Below the pieces are notes generated by a model. It did not search any database, had not been told where the DNA came from, and saw nothing but the letters and a program-made list of their open reading frames with translations. A DNA stretch of 9,725 bases, taken from positions 18,599-28,323 of the forward strand of contig PADE01000191.1 of assembly GCA_002702965.1 (NCBI GenBank). Reading direction: 5' to 3'. Origin of the DNA: Planctomycetaceae bacterium (GTDB lineage: Bacteria > Planctomycetota > Planctomycetia > Pirellulales > Pirellulaceae). This document shows positions 7,096-9,725 of the stretch, piece by piece. Each line of letters begins with the position of its first letter. The stretch's first letter is position 1. The translations under genes were made by a program, and so were the position numbers.

Positions 7096-9330
7096 TCACC
7101 GGTCAGTCTCGAATACCCGGGTCGATTCGATATGGGGCCTGAGTTGCTCAAGCGTCCAGGGCACCTCACGCAACTGTTCGTTCGCGTACAGCGGCGCCTG
7201 ATCTGCAAAGTGAGGCGAGTTGGGTTTGTTGCTCTGGCCGTACATCACCACCGATCGGATCCTTGGAGGATCGGTCAACTCGACCACGGTCGTGACACAC
7301 TGGCCTCCCCTGGGAATCAGCTTATGCTGATCGTCGAACCGGTCAGCCGGCGTGGCGCGGAGCGTATCCATGCCGAGCTTTCCCAAGCCATCGCCGCTGA
7401 GCGGCCATTCCACGTCGCCGCGCCGCATCCGCTTGACGTCACCCCAGGCAACCGCCACCTTGCCGTACTTCGCATGGATCCTCTCGGCCGCCTGCCGCAG
7501 CGCGCGCAGTGCGTCCTGGCGGACACCCGGCGTATTGGCAATCACGAATCGGTCTCGGCCGACCGACGAGGTGAGCTCGTTGCATGCCAATCGCCAAAAT
7601 CGGAATACGGTGGCTCCCGTGCTGTGACGTGTGGCGTAGCGGTTCCACGTACCGAGCAGCCGGACGGCGGTCGCCAGTCGTTGATCCGCCTCGGTCTGCG
7701 TCCCGTTTTCCGCCTCTCGCCGGTGTTCGGCGTACGCCTGCAGGATCACAGGCACCCACAGGTCGGCCGGGGGCACATACGCATCGAACGCGATTCTCCG
7801 GCCGTCTTCGATTGTCGCCTGTTCCACTTCTGTCAATAGCCGTGTCGCTCGAGCCCCCCGGGCTCGATATTGCGCATAGTGTCCGTACAGAACGTTGGGC
7901 GCAAAATCATTTTTCGTGAATGTCAGACCGGGCGTGACCACGTTGGCGGCGACGTTACAGTTCTGCAGAAAGCCGGTGAGCGGGTTCTCCACGATCGGTA
8001 GTTGCCCAAACGGGAGTTCCCCCTTGTAGAGGCTGTCGCTGGTCCACCCGGGGACCATCTTTTCCCAGTTGAAACCTTCCGGTCGCAGCGGTGCCTGCCC
8101 CGTTTGGACGTAACCGATGTCTCCCTCGGTCGTGGCCCACATGAGATTGAAATAGGACAAGCGATTCATGGCGATGGCGGCCTTGAATGCCACCGTGTCG
8201 CGCGCCGTCGCCATCTTGAAGAATTGGTCCAGCGAGTCGGCCCGATCGTACCCACCCATCGCAGCTGCGAACGGGACGCCCCCTTTGGTCTTCAGGATCG
8301 GTCCATGGCAGGTTTCGAGTACCTCGCGGGTTTTTTCTTCAAAGCGCCCATCGGGTAGCTTGACGCGAATTTTCTCCACACGGACGTCCATGTTTTTCCA
8401 TTTTCCATCGAGCTGGTACTGGTGCGGGTCGTCGGGGTTGATTCTCAGCGCGTAGGCATCGGAAGAATCAGCGCCTCCGGCCGTCACGGTCCAGGTTGCG
8501 TAGGGCGTAACCCCCAGTCCGGGAAGCGGTGTTCCGGTGAGTCCGAACCCTCCGACGTTGAGATCATCGCCCACGTGGAGCCAAAACGGGTACAACTGCA
8601 GGTGTCCTTCGCTCGGCCAGTGCGGATCGATCAGCAGCATCGGCGCACCGCTGGCGGTCTTCGCACCCGACAATGCCCAGGAGTTGCTGTGACCCGGCTG
8701 GGTGCCCGGGTGTTTGGAAGACTTGTTGTCAGCGCCCGGTTGGCCGTCACGCCGGCGACGGGCGACGGGGCGGTATCCGTCCGCCTTGGAGTTCTCGGCA
8801 TCCAACTTGGCGATTGCCACGGCCGACCGCTTCATCAGAGAACGGTGCCAGGCAACGACTTGCACGGGTTCAACTCGGGCGACCTCGACGGGGAGTTCGT
8901 CTCGGTGCGTCTCGAGATATGCGTTGACCCCCGCACAATAGCCGGTGATCAACCCGCGCAGTGGCACGCTGAGATCGGGCCACGCTTGCTCGGCGAACGT
9001 CTGGTGCCGCAGCGTCCGCGCCTCGGTATCTGCCGCCAATAAGCCGCTGCCAAACAATTCGCTCAAGCGGCCGACACCCGCGTACAGACAGTACATCACG
9101 TTGACCAGGGAGTCTTCGCACTGGCAGTAGCCGACGGCGTAACCAGCTGATTCGTAAGAACCGCTCCAAATGTGTGGCGTCCCGTACTGGTCGCGGTGGA
9201 CGGTCGCCTGTTCACCCGCCGCCGAAGGCGCCAGCACGCCCAGCAGCAGTAGCGCGAACAACAAGCAACCTGAGGAACCGATGTACGGGCTGCCAGCCTG
9301 AGCAACCCGTTGTGGAGATCGATGGAGCAT
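7096..9330 (-). CDS. Penicillin-acylase family (peptidase S45) Ntn-hydrolase, secreted
   Basis: 744 residues from ATG 9330; the frame is open to a GTG at 9396, giving 766. Numbers below count from the GTG. ATG (M23) is preferred because it gives a compact signal peptide: positive start, hydrophobic CLLFALLLLGVLAP (44-57), and SAA-GE cleavage near 60. Export is inferred. The alpha chain has YGTPHIW (71-77) and GRLSELFG (109-116). The autoprocessing site is GHSNSWALSG, with S237 as predicted N-terminal nucleophile of the beta chain, followed by DPHWPSEG (257-264), TWTVTAGGADSSDAY (301-315), and GFLQNCN (475-481), which should carry the oxyanion Asn. The family deacylates penicillins, cephalosporins, acyl-homoserine lactones or N-acyl amino acids and lipopeptides; which applies here is unknown. 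An Arg- and Gly-rich stretch (213-235) just before S237 looks like the excised spacer. Length is normal. Probably first gene of the operon with the two CocE-type hydrolases. Confidence 0.9.
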   Translation of the reverse strand: MLHRSPQRVAQAGSPYIGSSGCLLFALLLLGVLAPSAAGEQATVHRDQYGTPHIWSGSYESAGYAVGYCQCEDSLVNVMYCLYAGVGRLSELFGSGLLAADTEARTLRHQTFAEQAWPDLSVPLRGLITGYCAGVNAYLETHRDELPVEVARVEPVQVVAWHRSLMKRSAVAIAKLDAENSKADGYRPVARRRRDGQPGADNKSSKHPGTQPGHSNSWALSGAKTASGAPMLLIDPHWPSEGHLQLYPFWLHVGDDLNVGGFGLTGTPLPGLGVTPYATWTVTAGGADSSDAYALRINPDDPHQYQLDGKWKNMDVRVEKIRVKLPDGRFEEKTREVLETCHGPILKTKGGVPFAAAMGGYDRADSLDQFFKMATARDTVAFKAAIAMNRLSYFNLMWATTEGDIGYVQTGQAPLRPEGFNWEKMVPGWTSDSLYKGELPFGQLPIVENPLTGFLQNCNVAANVVTPGLTFTKNDFAPNVLYGHYAQYRARGARATRLLTEVEQATIEDGRRIAFDAYVPPADLWVPVILQAYAEHRREAENGTQTEADQRLATAVRLLGTWNRYATRHSTGATVFRFWRLACNELTSSVGRDRFVIANTPGVRQDALRALRQAAERIHAKYGKVAVAWGDVKRMRRGDVEWPLSGDGLGKLGMDTLRATPADRFDDQHKLIPRGGQCVTTVVELTDPPRIRSVVMYGQSNKPNSPHFADQAPLYANEQLREVPWTLEQLRPHIESTRVFETDR

Positions 9331-9725
9331 CAAATTCTTTCGGTGAGCCCGACAGGCCCGCAGATGGGTTGAGAGAAGGTCGCTTTGACGGCGCACGGTC
9401 TCCCCAGATGGTACCGCGCATCAACGGCTCGTGGCACGCGTGTGGTGCAGGATCTCAGCATTTTTTGGCTTGCTCGATTTTCTAACGATGAGGTCCCCAA
9501 ATCGTCTGGATGCGGTGTCGCACACAGGACATGTACAGCGTTTTGCCGAGCGTCGATTGGCACACCGAGAAGAGGGGGGCGGTCGCATTCCGCTTTCCTC
9601 GGTCGCCCGGTCGACGCGAAATGGCAACGGGCGCAGGCGGAGTCCACGCTTGTGAGTCAACGATCGGAAACGCCCGGTGTAGGGCGCGGCAGATGCGCTA
9701 CGTCCGAGGTCCCTGTCGTTTATCG
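9331..9725. other. No convincing gene
   Basis: This is the upstream side of the acylase gene and should hold the operon promoter, but I see no good -35/-10 pair. The acylase frame reaches back to a GTG at 9396, which has a GGGGAG placed only 3 bases before it. A minus-strand frame open from the right edge ends with TGA at 9421. Its product is very Arg- and Ser-rich and matches no family I know, so I do not call it. On the plus strand only an 11-codon start (from 9692) remains open at the edge. Confidence 0.5.

Noticed and set aside
7081..7839. Plus-strand 252-codon frame opposite the acylase gene
   Set aside because: It is antisense to the conserved C-terminal half of the acylase and shows no domain.
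9421..9723. Minus-strand frame open at the right edge, with a CTCPVC motif
   Set aside because: About one residue in five is Arg and there is no recognisable fold. The two close cysteine pairs alone do not support a zinc protein. It would need sequence to the right to judge.

Overview
The window reads as bacterial chromosomal DNA of fairly high G+C content. It has mixed codon use and rather wide gaps between genes. Nothing in it fixes the taxon. A planctomycete-like or similar environmental, metabolically versatile bacterium would fit, but that is a guess. I see no rRNA, tRNA, CRISPR array, insertion sequence or phage gene.

Layout. (1) Positions 1-1517, minus strand: one uninterrupted reading frame that runs off the left edge. 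Its N-terminal ~200 residues are a TetR-type DNA-binding regulator, and from about residue 229 it is an isocyanide (isonitrile) synthase of the PvcA/IsnA/DIT1 family. I checked this frame codon by codon and found no stop. The fusion of a regulator to an isonitrile-forming enzyme is the most unusual thing here. (2) 1518-2118: a ~600-base non-coding gap between divergent genes, with one perfect 8-bp inverted repeat. (3) 2119-3036, plus strand: a TylF/macrocin-like O-methyltransferase homologue with visibly lower G+C than its surroundings. (4) 3037-3221: a short gap between convergent genes holding a 17-bp palindrome. (5) 3222-9330, minus strand: three hydrolase genes in the same direction. In transcription order they are a secreted penicillin-acylase-type (S45, Ntn) amidase, then two CocE/NonD (peptidase S15-like) serine hydrolases 9 bases apart. 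(6) 9331-9725: no convincing gene.

How the genes may work together. The acylase and the two CocE-type enzymes look like an operon for opening amide and ester bonds of acylated small molecules: export-targeted deacylation first, then cytoplasmic ester or peptide hydrolysis. The fused regulator/isonitrile synthase and the methyltransferase are secondary-metabolism-type functions lying beside it. Whether they belong to the same pathway cannot be decided from this window, because the isonitrile locus continues to the left.
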